DNA of 64,000 nt from Dokdonella_A sp040005635 (GCA_040005635.1 JBDTYM010000009.1:1-64000); one strand, 5' to 3'. Shown: positions 1-9,405, numbered from the stretch's first letter. The notes: generated from the letters alone by a model not told the origin. A program made the numbers and translations.

Positions 1-806
1 CGCACCGATTTGTGCAGCGCCGAGATCTGGTCGTAGAACTGCTCGCCGCCCTTGTCGAAGCGACGCGTGCGATCGGCCAGCACCTGCGCCAGCGTGGCCT
101 CGTCGACGACGCCGTCGACGCCGAGTTCGGCGGCAATCTCGAGAAAGGTCAGCGCGCGCCGAACATCGCCATCGGCGGCCTGCGCCATCGTCGCGAGCGC
201 CTCGTCGCCGACGCGGACGGGCATGGCACCGAGGCCACGTTCGTCATCGGCCAGCGCGCGTTTCAACGCCGCGACGATCGCGTCCGGCGGCACCGCCTCC
301 ATCACGTGCACGCGGCAACGCGAGAGCAGTGCGGAATTGAGTTCGAACGAAGGGTTCTCGGTCGTCGCGCCGACGAAAACGATGATGCCCTTCTCAATGT
401 GCGGCAGGAACGCATCCTGCTGCACCTTGTTGAAGCGGTGCACCTCGTCGACGAACAACACGGTGCGGCGGCCCTGCGTATAGCGCACTTCCGCTTCGGC
501 CAGTTCCGCGCGGACATCCGGAAGGCCGGACAGAACGGCCGAGATCGCACGGAATTCGGCATCCGCATAACGCGCCAGCAGCAGGGCCAGCGTGGTCTTG
601 CCGCAGCCCGGCGGCCCCCACAGGATCATCGAATGGACGTGGCCCGCCTCGATCGCACGACGCAACGCGCTGTTCGGGCCGACCAGGCGCTGCTGGCCGA
701 CGATCTCGTCCAGGCTGCGCGGCCGCATGCGTTCGGCGAGCGGCTTCAGGCCTTCGGATTCGGCGAACAGACTGGTTGCCGTTGGGGATGCTTTTCGACG
801 TGCCAT
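1..806 (-). CDS. rarA: Replication-associated recombination protein A (RarA/MgsA), 3' end outside window
   Basis: AAA+ ATPase of the RarA/MgsA/WRNIP1 family, which acts at stalled replication forks alongside clamp-loader-like functions. Reading leftward from an ATG at 806, the protein begins MARRKASPTATS, has a Walker A motif (GPPGCGKTT, about residue 44), a Walker B/DEVH-like stretch (LFVDEVHRFNK) and a sensor-1 region (GATTENPSFE), all typical of this family. The frame is open to base 1, so only about the first 268 residues are present; the family is usually about 440 residues. It lies downstream of ftsK and lolA, the common gammaproteobacterial order. The call is secure; the start ATG is the first one before the conserved region. 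Confidence 0.95.
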   Translation of the reverse strand, partial: MARRKASPTATSLFAESEGLKPLAERMRPRSLDEIVGQQRLVGPNSALRRAIEAGHVHSMILWGPPGCGKTTLALLLARYADAEFRAISAVLSGLPDVRAELAEAEVRYTQGRRTVLFVDEVHRFNKVQQDAFLPHIEKGIIVFVGATTENPSFELNSALLSRCRVHVMEAVPPDAIVAALKRALADDERGLGAMPVRVGDEALATMAQAADGDVRRALTFLEIAAELGVDGVVDEATLAQVLADRTRRFDKGGEQFYDQISALHKSV

Positions 807-877
807 CGCGTCATCATAAAGCAGCACCGCGCGGTCGATCGCGCCGGTGCGCGAACGCGCCCATTGATGGATGGCCC

Positions 878-1459
878 ATGTCGACCACGCTCTACCGCAC
901 TGCCAACGCCCACGACGCGGCCGCGATCGCCGCGATCTATGCGCCCTACGCGACCGACACAGTCATCACGTTCGAAACCGAAGCGCCTGACGCTGCGGAG
1001 ATGCAAACGCGCATCGCGCTGATTGGAAAGCGCTATCCATGGCTGGTCGGCGAACTCGACGGCAAGGTCGTCGGCTACGCCTATGCAAGCGAGTACCGCT
1101 CGCGCAAGGCCTATCGCTGGAGCATCGATGTCGGCGTCTATCTCGCGCCGGCCGCGCATCGGCGCGGCATCGGCCGCGGCCTGTATGCGCGCCTGTTCGA
1201 GCTCCTGCGTGTGCAGGGTTACGTCAACGCCTACGGCATCATCACGCTGCCGAATGCGGCCAGCGTCGGCCTGCACGAGGCAATGGGCTTCCAGCCGATC
1301 GGCGTGTATCGCCACGTCGGCTACAAGCACGGCGCCTGGCTCGATGTCGGCTGGTGGCATCTGGCGCTGGCAACACCGCCGCTGCCACCGCGCGAGCCGG
1401 TCGCGTTTGCCGATCTGGATGCCGCGACCGTGACGCGCGTGCTCGCACTCACTGCTTGA
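878..1459 (+). CDS. GNAT N-acetyltransferase, phosphinothricin/methionine-sulfoximine acetyltransferase type
   Basis: A 193-residue GNAT-fold acetyltransferase. The acetyl-CoA pyrophosphate loop RRGIGRG lies at residues 95–101, preceded by the YRWSIDVGVYL strand that is characteristic of the PAT/YncA (MddA) group, which N-acetylates phosphinothricin, methionine sulfoximine or methionine sulfone. The substrate here is not deducible. I chose ATG 878 because the conserved N-terminus (LYRTANAHDAAAIAAIY) begins just after it; the frame is open further upstream to 776 but that stretch is arginine-rich shadow sequence overlapping rarA. The gene is divergent from rarA and its last 11 bases overlap the end of lolA on the other strand. 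Confidence 0.85.
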   Translation: MSTTLYRTANAHDAAAIAAIYAPYATDTVITFETEAPDAAEMQTRIALIGKRYPWLVGELDGKVVGYAYASEYRSRKAYRWSIDVGVYLAPAAHRRGIGRGLYARLFELLRVQGYVNAYGIITLPNAASVGLHEAMGFQPIGVYRHVGYKHGAWLDVGWWHLALATPPLPPREPVAFADLDAATVTRVLALTA

Positions 1460-2099
1460 CGGGAAATACCTCGGCGCCGGGCCTGACGTCGCCGATCACA
1501 TCGACGCCTTGTGGCGGTGTGAACTTGAACGAACCCGCGGCCAGTTTCGGATTGCGCTTCCAGTCGCTGAAGCGGATTTCGGTCGTATTGCCGAGCTGAT
1601 CCTTGAACAGCATGCGCTGCAGGTTCTGTGCGTCGAAGCCGAGTTCGGCGTATTCGAACTCGGGCTCCTTCGCCTTCGAGGTCAGCTTCAACCAGGTGAG
1701 GCCATCGCGCTCGCCGGCTTCGCTCGCATTGAACTGGCTGTCGAGCTGCGAGTGGTCGGTCAGAACGGTCAGTGGAGAGTGCGCCTCCTCGGAATTCTGG
1801 CTGCGCACCGAAACTTGCTGCAGATCCGGCTCATAGATCCAGACACGCTCGCCATCGGCCACCAGCGTCTGCTCATACGGCTTGGTCGTGTCCCAGCGAA
1901 ACTGGCGTGGCGCCTGCAGCGTCAAGGTGCCTTGCGAACCATCGCCGCGATGGCCGTTGGCGTCGGTGACCGACTGGTTGAAGTCGGCGCTGACGGCATT
2001 GAGGCCTTTGGAGAAGGCTTCCATGCGTGTACGCGCGGTGTCGGCGGCGTGGGCGACGAAACTGCAGATTGCGAGCAAAAAGAAAAGAGAAACGCGCAT
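1449..2099 (-). CDS. lolA: Outer-membrane lipoprotein carrier protein LolA
   Basis: Periplasmic chaperone that takes lipoproteins from the LolCDE ABC transporter and hands them to LolB at the outer membrane. The 216-residue product starts with a clear Sec signal (MRVSLFFLLAICSFVAHA, likely cut before ADTAR) and continues as one LolA domain, with the typical DFNQSV and GxLxLxxPxxFRWDTTKPYEQTLVADGxxVWIYEP pattern. Size matches the family. It is between ftsK and rarA on the same strand, the usual context. The 3' end overlaps the convergent acetyltransferase by 11 bases. Confidence 0.95.
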   Translation of the reverse strand: MRVSLFFLLAICSFVAHAADTARTRMEAFSKGLNAVSADFNQSVTDANGHRGDGSQGTLTLQAPRQFRWDTTKPYEQTLVADGERVWIYEPDLQQVSVRSQNSEEAHSPLTVLTDHSQLDSQFNASEAGERDGLTWLKLTSKAKEPEFEYAELGFDAQNLQRMLFKDQLGNTTEIRFSDWKRNPKLAAGSFKFTPPQGVDVIGDVRPGAEVFPVKQ

Positions 2100-2205
2100 G
2101 CGCTGGGCAACTCTCGAGGGGATTCGGTCGCCGGATTATCGGCGTTGCGGCTGAATGCTGCACGGACGGCGCGCTGGCGACTCGAGCTGCCCGTCTTCCA
2201 GCGCT

Positions 2206-2295
2206 GTCATTCCCGCGAGGCGCTTCTCAACAGCGAAGCGGGTCATGCGCAAGCGCGTCACCATGGCCGTCGTTCCCGCGAACGCGGGAATCCAA
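2206..2295. repeat. Short palindromic intergenic repeat, copy 1 (half copy plus full hairpin)
   Basis: A half element (GTCATTCCCGCG, 2206–2217) is followed by a complete one at 2269–2295 whose core is an 8-bp inverted repeat, TTCCCGCG/CGCGGGAA, with a two-base loop. On the minus strand the full copy reads TTGGATTCCCGCG..., the same family as the copies at 9546–9574 and 26958–26985. It lies in the gap between lolA and ftsK and could also act as a transcript-end hairpin for ftsK. Confidence 0.75.
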
Positions 2296-2327
2296 GAGGG
2301 TCCGGCCATCCGGGTTGAGCTGGCGCG

Positions 2328-4658
2328 TTACCGCTCCGGCGGCGGCGGCGCCAGCACCGTGCGGTTGCCGTTCGTCTCGGCGCCGCTGACGACGCCGTCC
2401 TGCTCCATCTTCTCGATCATGCGCGCGGCGCGGTTGTAGCCGATCTTGAGACGCCGCTGCACGCCCGAGATCGAGGCGCGGCGCGACTCGGTGACGATCG
2501 CGACGGCCTGGTCGTAGAGCTCGTCGTAGTCGCCGCCGTTCTCGCCGCTGGATTCGTCTTCCGGCAGGCCGGATTCGCCGATGACCTTGCCGTTGCCGAG
2601 CGACTGCACTTCTTCGAGCACGCCGTCGATGTATTCGGGCGCGCCCTGCGCGCGCAGCCATTCGACGACCTTGTGCACCTCGTGATCGTCGACGAAGGCG
2701 CCGTGCACGCGCTCCGGCGCGGCTGTTCCCGGCGGCAGGTAGAGCATGTCGCCGTGGCCGAGCAAAGTCTCCGCACCGGACTGGTCGAGAATCGTGCGCG
2801 AGTCGATCTTGCTCGAGACCTGGAATGCGATACGCGTCGGAATATTCGCCTTGATCAGGCCGGTGATCACGTCGACCGACGGTCGCTGCGTGGCGAGAAT
2901 CAGATGCACGCCGGCCGCGCGCGCCTTCTGCGCGAGGCGCGCAATCAGTTCCTCGACCTTCTTGCCGACGATCATCATCATGTCGGCGAACTCGTCGATG
3001 ATGACGACGATGTACGGCAGCGCCTGCAGCGGCTGCGCGGTCACGTTCGGCTGTGAGGCGTCCGGCCGGAACAGCGGATCGAGCAGCGGATGGCCGGCAT
3101 CGGCGGCCTCGGTCACCTTCTTGTTGAAGCCGGCCAGGTTGCGCACGCCGACCATCGACATCAGCTTGTAGCGCCGCTCCATTTCAGCGACACACCAGCG
3201 CAGCGCATTGGCCGCTTCCTTCATGTCGGTGACGACCGGTGCGAGCAGATGCGGAATGCCCTGGTAGACGGACAGTTCCAGCATTTTCGGATCGATCATG
3301 ATCATGCGCACGTCGCGCGCACTCGCCTTGTACAACAGGCTCAACACCATCGCGTTCAACGCCACCGACTTGCCCGAACCGGTGGTGCCGGCCACCAGCA
3401 GGTGTGGCATCTTCTGCAAATCGACGACGACCGGCGCGCCGCCGATGTCCTTGCCGAGCGCGAGCGCCAGCGGGGATTTCAGCGCGTCGTACTTGCCTGA
3501 ACTGAGTATCTCCGAGAGATAGACGATCTCGCGATGGGTGTTCGGAATCTCCAGGCCAATCACCGACTTGCCCGGGATCACGTCGACCACGCGTACGCTC
3601 ACCACCGAAAGGCCGCGCGCGATGTCCTTGTCGAGGCTGGAGATCTGGCTGCCCTTGATGCCCGGTGCCGGCTGCATCTCGAAGCGCGTGATGACTGGCC
3701 CCGGATGCGCGCTGACGACCTGCGCGTCGATGCGGAAATCCTTCAGCTTGAATTCGACCTGGCGCGAAAGCGCTTCGAGGGTTTCCTCGGAATAGCCCTT
3801 GGTCTGCGGCTTCGGCTCGTCGAGCAGAGACAGCGGCGGCAGTTCGCCGTCGCTGGATGCGCCGGCGAACAGTGGAATCTGCGTTTCGCGTTGCGCGCGC
3901 TCGCTTTTCTCGATCGGCGCGATGATCGGTTCGATCTTGATCGGCTCGCGCTTGGATTGTTTGACGGTATCGACCTTGCGTACGACTTCGCGCTCGGCAC
4001 GTGCCTCACGCGCGGCGTTCCAGTCCTCGGCCTTACGCATCTTGGTGGCGACGCCGGCACCGGCACCGAGCAGGAAGCGGCCGATGCCGTCCATCAGCTT
4101 GAACCAGGACAACCCGGTTGCCAGCGTGATCGCAACCAGCAACAGGGCCAGCAGGAACAGGCCGGCGCCGTGTGGCCCGAACGTGTGCATCAGGCTGCCG
4201 CCAATCGCCTTGCCAAGCACGCCGCCGCCGCCGGCCGGCAGAATCGTCGGCCCGCTCCAGTGCAGGAACGCCAGCGCGGGGGCGGCGATGAAGAAGGTGA
4301 CGAAGCCAACCAGGCGCAGCGTCGGTTCCAGCGGTGAGCGCTCTTCGGCAGCGGCACCGCGCAGCACGAGGGCACCGACTACCAGCAGCAGCAACGGCAG
4401 CATGAAGGCCACGATGCCGCCGAGGAAGAAGGCGAGATCGGCGATCCAGGCACCGAATGCGCCACCAAAATTGTGGATGCCGCGTTCGGGATCGCCCGCA
4501 TGCGACCAGCCCGGATCGTTCTGGCTATAGGTCAGCAGACAGGCGAACAGGTAGATCGCCAGCGGCAGCAGCAGCAGAAACGCCGTTTCACGCAGGCGCT
4601 TATGCCACTGCTCGCTGAGTTTGGGGGCCGGTTTTACCGGTTTCAGGACGCGAGCCAC
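2328..4658 (-). CDS. ftsK: DNA translocase FtsK
   Basis: Septal DNA pump that coordinates chromosome dimer resolution with division. The 776-residue protein has an N-terminal membrane domain with about four hydrophobic spans (residues about 25–190), a charged linker, the alpha/beta motor with Walker A (AGTTGSGKS, about residues 418–428) and Walker B (IVVIIDEFADMM), and a C-terminal winged-helix gamma domain (ISGVQRRLKIGYNRAARMIE) that reads KOPS sites. The linker is short, so the protein is nearer the roughly 780-residue xanthomonad type than the 1329-residue E. coli protein. The start is a GTG at 4658. It follows ald by 43 bases on the same strand. Confidence 0.96.
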   Translation of the reverse strand: MARVLKPVKPAPKLSEQWHKRLRETAFLLLLPLAIYLFACLLTYSQNDPGWSHAGDPERGIHNFGGAFGAWIADLAFFLGGIVAFMLPLLLLVVGALVLRGAAAEERSPLEPTLRLVGFVTFFIAAPALAFLHWSGPTILPAGGGGVLGKAIGGSLMHTFGPHGAGLFLLALLLVAITLATGLSWFKLMDGIGRFLLGAGAGVATKMRKAEDWNAAREARAEREVVRKVDTVKQSKREPIKIEPIIAPIEKSERAQRETQIPLFAGASSDGELPPLSLLDEPKPQTKGYSEETLEALSRQVEFKLKDFRIDAQVVSAHPGPVITRFEMQPAPGIKGSQISSLDKDIARGLSVVSVRVVDVIPGKSVIGLEIPNTHREIVYLSEILSSGKYDALKSPLALALGKDIGGAPVVVDLQKMPHLLVAGTTGSGKSVALNAMVLSLLYKASARDVRMIMIDPKMLELSVYQGIPHLLAPVVTDMKEAANALRWCVAEMERRYKLMSMVGVRNLAGFNKKVTEAADAGHPLLDPLFRPDASQPNVTAQPLQALPYIVVIIDEFADMMMIVGKKVEELIARLAQKARAAGVHLILATQRPSVDVITGLIKANIPTRIAFQVSSKIDSRTILDQSGAETLLGHGDMLYLPPGTAAPERVHGAFVDDHEVHKVVEWLRAQGAPEYIDGVLEEVQSLGNGKVIGESGLPEDESSGENGGDYDELYDQAVAIVTESRRASISGVQRRLKIGYNRAARMIEKMEQDGVVSGAETNGNRTVLAPPPPER

Positions 4659-4701
4659 CCGTACAATCTACCTGAAATGCTGCTTGCAAGGCATTGATGT
4701 A

Positions 4702-5766
4702 TCAGGCCGGTTTCAAAGCCGGATGTACGATCTTGCCACCCTCGACGTTGATACCGCGCTTGAGCGGCTCGAATTTCTTCCAGTTCTTGTCCGACGCCAG
4801 CCGCTGCACATACGGCAGGATGGCCGCACAGATCGCCTGCGACGAGGTTTGCGGCACGGCGCCTGGCATGTTGGTCACGCAGAAATGCGTCACGCCGTCG
4901 ACAATATAAGTCGGGTCGGCATAGGTGGTCGGCTTCGAGGTCTCGAAGCAGCCGCCTTGGTCGATCGAGATGTCGACCAGCACCGAGCCTGGTTCCATCG
5001 ACTTCACCATCGCACGCGTGACGACGTGTGGTGCCTTCGCGCTCGGAATCAGCACGGCGCCAATGACGAGATCGGCTGTCTTCACTTCGCGCGCGACGAT
5101 TTCCTCGTACGGATACAGCGCGGTGACATTGGGTGCGAGATTCATCATTTCGCGCAGGCGATCCTGGCGCTTCTCGAACACGACCACATTCGCGCCGCCT
5201 GCCGCAGCCAGTTCGGCGGAGTTGCGACCCGCCGCGCCGGCGCCGAACACGACGACCTTGCCGCGCTCGGTCGATGGCAGGCCGCCGAGCAGCTTGCCCT
5301 TGCCGCCGGCCGGCTGATGCAGCAGGTGCGTACCAATCTGCGTCGCGATGCGACCGGCGATGATCGACATCGGGGCCAGCAGCGGCAGCGAGCCATCGGC
5401 CTCTTCGACCGACTCGAACGCAATGCCGGTCAGACCGATATCCAGCAGCTGCTTGGTCAGCTTCGGCTCGGGCGCGAGATGCAGGTAGCAAAACAGGAGA
5501 TGATCCTTGCGCAGCAGCTTGAGATCGCCGGCGATCGGCTCCTTCACCTTGACGATCAGCTCACCGACTTCGTAGAGCTTCTTCGCGGTCGGCACCAGCT
5601 TCACGCCGACGCGTTCGTATTCTTCGTCGCGGAATCCGCTCTTGAGGCCGGCACCGGCTTGCACGAACACTTCGTGGCCACGGCGCACGAGGTCGGCGCA
5701 GGCGGCGGGAATCAGGGCGACGCGGCCTTCCAGCGTCTTGGTTTCGGAGGGGACACCGATACGCAT
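4702..5766 (-). CDS. ald: Alanine dehydrogenase
   Basis: NAD-dependent oxidative deamination of L-alanine to pyruvate and ammonium (reversible). The 354-residue length, N-terminus MRIGVPSETKTLEGRVAL, catalytic Lys75 (VKVKEP) and His96 (FCYLHLAP), and the nucleotide-binding loop GAGAAGRNSA all fit the Ald/PntA family; the absence of a transhydrogenase membrane part and the full catalytic pair favour Ald. GAGG lies about 11 bases before the ATG. It is divergent from trxB and directly upstream of ftsK, an association I do not recall as conserved, so co-transcription with ftsK is possible but unproven. Confidence 0.94.
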   Translation of the reverse strand: MRIGVPSETKTLEGRVALIPAACADLVRRGHEVFVQAGAGLKSGFRDEEYERVGVKLVPTAKKLYEVGELIVKVKEPIAGDLKLLRKDHLLFCYLHLAPEPKLTKQLLDIGLTGIAFESVEEADGSLPLLAPMSIIAGRIATQIGTHLLHQPAGGKGKLLGGLPSTERGKVVVFGAGAAGRNSAELAAAGGANVVVFEKRQDRLREMMNLAPNVTALYPYEEIVAREVKTADLVIGAVLIPSAKAPHVVTRAMVKSMEPGSVLVDISIDQGGCFETSKPTTYADPTYIVDGVTHFCVTNMPGAVPQTSSQAICAAILPYVQRLASDKNWKKFEPLKRGINVEGGKIVHPALKPA

Positions 5767-6113
5767 TTTGAAAAATCCTCAGAGGAACGGATTGGAAAAG
5801 TCCGCAGACGGGCCGGAAAGATCGTCGCGACACGCCTTGAATCGCGCGCGCGTTCCCTCCATTCTCCCGGTTCCCCGCGCACCCGCACGCCGCAATGCGG
5901 CACACGGAAGCAGACGGGAACCAAGTTCGCCGGCGGCACCACTCGAAGCACCGGCGTCGGAAGAAAACAGTCAAGACGGTCGCCCTGCGGGCGGCCGGAT
6001 TATATGGGAAGGTCTGCACGACTTGTAGGTCATTGTCTTCGGCCTGCGCCGTGCCTATCTCCACAACCTCGGAACGCTTGCCGCACAAGTGTTCGGCCCC
6101 CGCAAAGGTTCTC
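5767..6113. other. Divergent ald–trxB intergenic region
   Basis: About 350 bases with no convincing gene. It must hold the leftward ald promoter and the rightward trxB promoter. A CGGATTATATGGG stretch (about 5996–6008) contains a TATAT block that could be a -10 region for trxB, but no matching -35 box is clear. Open frames crossing it on both strands have shadow-type composition. Confidence 0.4.
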
Positions 6114-7064
6114 ATGAGCACTGCCAAGCATTCGCGTCTGATCATCCTCGGCTCCGGCCCTGCCGGTTACACCGCCGCCGTTTATGCGGCGCGCGCCAAC
6201 TTGAAGCCCACCCTGATCACCGGTCTCGCCCAGGGCGGCCAGTTGATGACGACTACCGACGTCGACAACTGGCCCGGCGACGTCGAAGGCCTGCAGGGAC
6301 CCGAGTTGATGCGGCGCATGGCCGAACACGCCGAGCGCTTCAATACCGAAATGGTGTTCGACCACATCCACAGCACTGATCTGTCGCAGCCGCCGTTTCG
6401 CCTGAAGGGTGATGCCGGTGAATACACCTGCGACGCGCTGATCATCACGACCGGAGCGACGGCGAAGTACCTCGGCATTTCCTCGGAAGAACACTACAAG
6501 GGCCGCGGCGTTTCCGCGTGCGCGACCTGCGACGGCTTCTTTTTCCGCGACCAGGACGTCGCCGTCGTCGGCGGCGGCAATACCGCAGTCGAGGAAGCAC
6601 TGTATCTGTCCAACATCTGCCGCAAGGTCACGCTGGTGCATCGACGCGACAAGCTGCGCGCGGAGAAGATCATGCAGGACAAGCTGTTCGAGAAGCAGCG
6701 CGCCGGCAAGGTCGACATCATCTGGAACCATGCGGTCGAGAAGGTGCTCGGCGACGACGCCGGCGTGACCGGCGTGCGCCTGCGCAGCATGCAGGACAAT
6801 TCGACCCAGGATATCGCCGTCCACGGCGCCTTCATCGCGATCGGCCACACGCCGAATACATCGATCTTCGACGGCCAGCTCGAGATGACCAACGGCTACA
6901 TCAACATCCAGACCGGCCTGCATGGCGGCGCGACCGCGACCAGCGTGCCCGGTGTATTCGCTGCTGGCGACGTCGCCGACCAGGTCTATCGGCAGGCCGT
7001 GACCTCGGCCGGTTTCGGCTGCATGGCGGCGCTGGATGCCGAGAAGTTTCTCGACAAGATCTAG
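6114..7064 (+). CDS. trxB: Thioredoxin-disulfide reductase
   Basis: FAD/NADPH flavoenzyme that reduces thioredoxin in the cytoplasm. The 316-residue protein has the FAD-binding GSGPAGYTAAVYAAR motif at residues 13–27, the redox-active pair C136-A-T-C139 followed by DGFF, the NADPH-binding VVGGGNTAVEEAL, and the C-terminal FAD motif VFAAGDVADQVYRQA. AAAGG stands about seven bases before ATG 6114; the frame is open upstream but the family N-terminus begins here. The next gene starts one base after the stop codon, so the two are almost certainly one transcript. Confidence 0.96.
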   Translation: MSTAKHSRLIILGSGPAGYTAAVYAARANLKPTLITGLAQGGQLMTTTDVDNWPGDVEGLQGPELMRRMAEHAERFNTEMVFDHIHSTDLSQPPFRLKGDAGEYTCDALIITTGATAKYLGISSEEHYKGRGVSACATCDGFFFRDQDVAVVGGGNTAVEEALYLSNICRKVTLVHRRDKLRAEKIMQDKLFEKQRAGKVDIIWNHAVEKVLGDDAGVTGVRLRSMQDNSTQDIAVHGAFIAIGHTPNTSIFDGQLEMTNGYINIQTGLHGGATATSVPGVFAAGDVADQVYRQAVTSAGFGCMAALDAEKFLDKI

Positions 7065-7065
7065 C

Positions 7066-8283
7066 GTGGACGACGGCCGCGCCCTGCAGGCGCGCTTCCA
7101 TGCGCGCCTGCGCGACATCGATGCCGACGCGTGGAACGCGCTGCTGCCGGACGACAATCCATTCCTCGATCACGCGTTCCTAAGCGGCCTCGAACAGCAC
7201 GGCTGCATCGGCGCGCGCACCGGTTGGCGGTCGCATCATCTCGGCCTGTACGACGGCGACCGCCTCGTCGCGGCCGCGCCGCTGTACCTGAAGGGCAATT
7301 CGCACGGCGAGTTCGTGTTCGACTGGTCCTGGGCCAGCGCGTATGCGCAGCACGGCCTCGACTACTATCCCAAGCTGCTCTGCGCCGTGCCGTACTCGCC
7401 GGTGAGCGGGCCGCGCCTGCTGGTCGGAGACGGCTCTGATGCCGAGGCGCTGCGCGCTGCACTCGTGACGGCCCTGCGCGCGGAGGCCGAGCGCCTGGAC
7501 CTGTCGTCCGCACACCTGAATTTTTCCGTCGACGCCGACGCGGCGGTGCTCGATCGCAGCGATTGGCTGGCGCGCTTCGACTGGCAGTTCCATTGGCACA
7601 ATCAGCCCGTCGAGCAAGGTGGCTGGCGCGATTTCGACGCCTTCCTCGCCGCACTGAACCACAAGAAGCGCAAGAACATCCGCCAGGAACGCGCCCGCGT
7701 GTCGCGCGCAGGTGTCAGCTGCGAGTTGCGTCACGGCGACGAACTGGACGACGTCGAGTGGCTGGCGCTGCATGCGTTTTATCTGGCGACGTTCGACGAC
7801 AAGGGCAACTACCCTGCCCTGACCCTGGATTTTTTTCGCCATCTGGGCCGCACGATGCCGCGCCGCGTCGTTGCCGTACTGTGCCGGCGCGATGGCGCCC
7901 TGATCGCCGGCACCCTGATGCTGCGCAGTTCGACCACACTGTACGGCCGCTACTGGGGTTGCACCGAACAAGTCGAGGGACTGCATTTCGAAGCCTGCTA
8001 CTACCAGGGCATCGACTACTGCCTGCGCGAAGGCCTGACCACGTTCGAACCCGGCGCACAGGGCGAACACAAGCTTGCGCGCGGTTTCCTGCCGACACGC
8101 ACTCGCTCGTTCCACTGGATTGCCGACCGGCGTTTCCGTGCCGCGGTCGCCGACGCGCTCGAGCGCGAGGCATACCATTTGAACGGCTATCGCGAGGACT
8201 TGCTGGAACACTCCCCGTATGCGCAGGCCGTCGCGGCGGCAACTGTATCCTCGCCCAACCTTCCCCTTGACGGGGAGGGCTGA
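7066..8283 (+). CDS. GNAT-related protein, PF04339 (FemAB-like, 'peptidogalycan biosynthesis/recognition') family
   Basis: A 405-residue protein with the features of PF04339: DDNPFLDHAFLSGLE near the N-terminus, GDRLVAAAPLYLKGNSHGEFVFDWSWA, the KKRKNIRQER basic run, and the C-terminal GAQGEHKLARGFLPTRTRSFHWI. These proteins are predicted acyl/aminoacyl transferases of the GNAT superfamily with no settled substrate. The start is uncertain: a GTG at 7066, one base after the trxB stop, puts the conserved region at the right distance; an in-frame ATG at 7036 inside trxB is the alternative. The trxB–this gene–aat–infA order is shared with other Xanthomonadales. Confidence 0.85.
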   Translation: MDDGRALQARFHARLRDIDADAWNALLPDDNPFLDHAFLSGLEQHGCIGARTGWRSHHLGLYDGDRLVAAAPLYLKGNSHGEFVFDWSWASAYAQHGLDYYPKLLCAVPYSPVSGPRLLVGDGSDAEALRAALVTALRAEAERLDLSSAHLNFSVDADAAVLDRSDWLARFDWQFHWHNQPVEQGGWRDFDAFLAALNHKKRKNIRQERARVSRAGVSCELRHGDELDDVEWLALHAFYLATFDDKGNYPALTLDFFRHLGRTMPRRVVAVLCRRDGALIAGTLMLRSSTTLYGRYWGCTEQVEGLHFEACYYQGIDYCLREGLTTFEPGAQGEHKLARGFLPTRTRSFHWIADRRFRAAVADALEREAYHLNGYREDLLEHSPYAQAVAAATVSSPNLPLDGEG

Positions 8284-8328
8284 GGTGCTGCGATCCCGCA
8301 GCCCTGCTGCTTCCACCCGCACTCCCCG

Positions 8329-9063
8329 ATGATCCGCCTGCCGTTTCTCGATCCCGCACTCCCGAACGAGTTTCCGCCGGTGGACCGCGCACTGCGCGAT
8401 CCGGACGGCCTGCTCGCTGCCGGCGGCGATCTCTCGCCGGAACGCCTGCTGGCGGCGTATCGACGCGGCATCTTTCCCTGGTTCTCCGACGGCCAGCCGA
8501 TCCTCTGGTGGTCGCCTGCTGCGCGCACGGTGTTCGATACCGGTGCGATGCACGTGCCGCGCCGACTCGCGCGCTGGCTGCGTGGCTGCGATTGGAGCCT
8601 GCGCGCGGACACTGCGTTTGCCGAGGTCGTACGCGCCTGCGCCGCACCGCGCGCGCATCAACCGAGCACCTGGATCACCGACGACATGCTCGCTGCGTAC
8701 CGGCGGCTGCACGCGCTCGGCCACGCGCATTCGGTCGAGGCCTGGCACGACGGACGCCTCGTCGGCGGCATCTACGGCGTCGCAATCGGTCGCATGTTCT
8801 TCGGCGAGTCGATGTTCAGTGCAATGACCAACGGCTCAAAGGTCGCGCTGCTCGCACTCTGTCGCGCCCTGCGGCAGTGGGATTTTCCGCTGCTGGATGC
8901 GCAGATCGCGTCGGACCACCTGTTCACGCTCGGCGCGCTCGAATTGCCGCGGGCGACGTTCTGCGCCAGGCTTGCGCCGCTGGTCGAAAGGCTCGCCATC
9001 GAAGGTTCGTGGAGCGAGCATTTTCCGGCAATGCGAGCGTCCGATCTTGCCGATCCGGCCTGA
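8329..9063 (+). CDS. aat: Leucyl/phenylalanyl-tRNA–protein transferase
   Basis: Transfers Leu or Phe from aminoacyl-tRNA to proteins with N-terminal Lys or Arg, creating type-2 N-degrons for ClpS/ClpAP. The 244-residue product carries FPPVDRALRDPDGLLAAGGDLSPERLLAAYRRGIFPWF, the hallmark of the family, then WWSPAARTVF and the YGVAIGRMFFGESMFS core. Length agrees with the family. It lies close to clpA and clpS, which act downstream in the same pathway, though these are on the opposite strand. Confidence 0.96.
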   Translation: MIRLPFLDPALPNEFPPVDRALRDPDGLLAAGGDLSPERLLAAYRRGIFPWFSDGQPILWWSPAARTVFDTGAMHVPRRLARWLRGCDWSLRADTAFAEVVRACAAPRAHQPSTWITDDMLAAYRRLHALGHAHSVEAWHDGRLVGGIYGVAIGRMFFGESMFSAMTNGSKVALLALCRALRQWDFPLLDAQIASDHLFTLGALELPRATFCARLAPLVERLAIEGSWSEHFPAMRASDLADPA

Positions 9064-9174
9064 TCGAGGCCGCCAAAACCTCAACGCCAAGCCTTTTCGC
9101 TTCCTGTCACCGCCCTAACGTGGCAGAATCGCGCGCCTTTCTGGGCCTTCCGGCCCCCGCACCCCAAGGGAACA

Positions 9175-9393
9175 ATGTCCAAAGACGATGTCATCGAGAT
9201 GGAAGGAACGATACTCGAAACCCTTCCGAACACGATGTTCCGCGTGAAGCTCGAGAACAGTCACGTGGTCACGGCCCATATCTCCGGCCGCATGCGCAAG
9301 AACTACATCCGCATCCTCACCGGCGACAAGGTGAAGGTCGAGATGACCCCGTACGACCTGACCAAGGGCCGCATCACTTACCGCATGAAGTGA
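9175..9393 (+). CDS. infA: Translation initiation factor IF-1
   Basis: A 72-residue S1/OB-fold protein, the standard IF-1 length, beginning MSKDDVIEMEGTILETLPN and containing the conserved RVKLENSHVVTAHISGRMRK segment. It binds the ribosomal A site of the 30S subunit during initiation. An AGGGAA sequence precedes the ATG by about three bases. It ends the rightward trxB–infA run and faces clpA across a repeat-bearing gap. Confidence 0.98.
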   Translation: MSKDDVIEMEGTILETLPNTMFRVKLENSHVVTAHISGRMRKNYIRILTGDKVKVEMTPYDLTKGRITYRMK

Positions 9394-9405
9394 CGCCAGG
9401 ATGCC

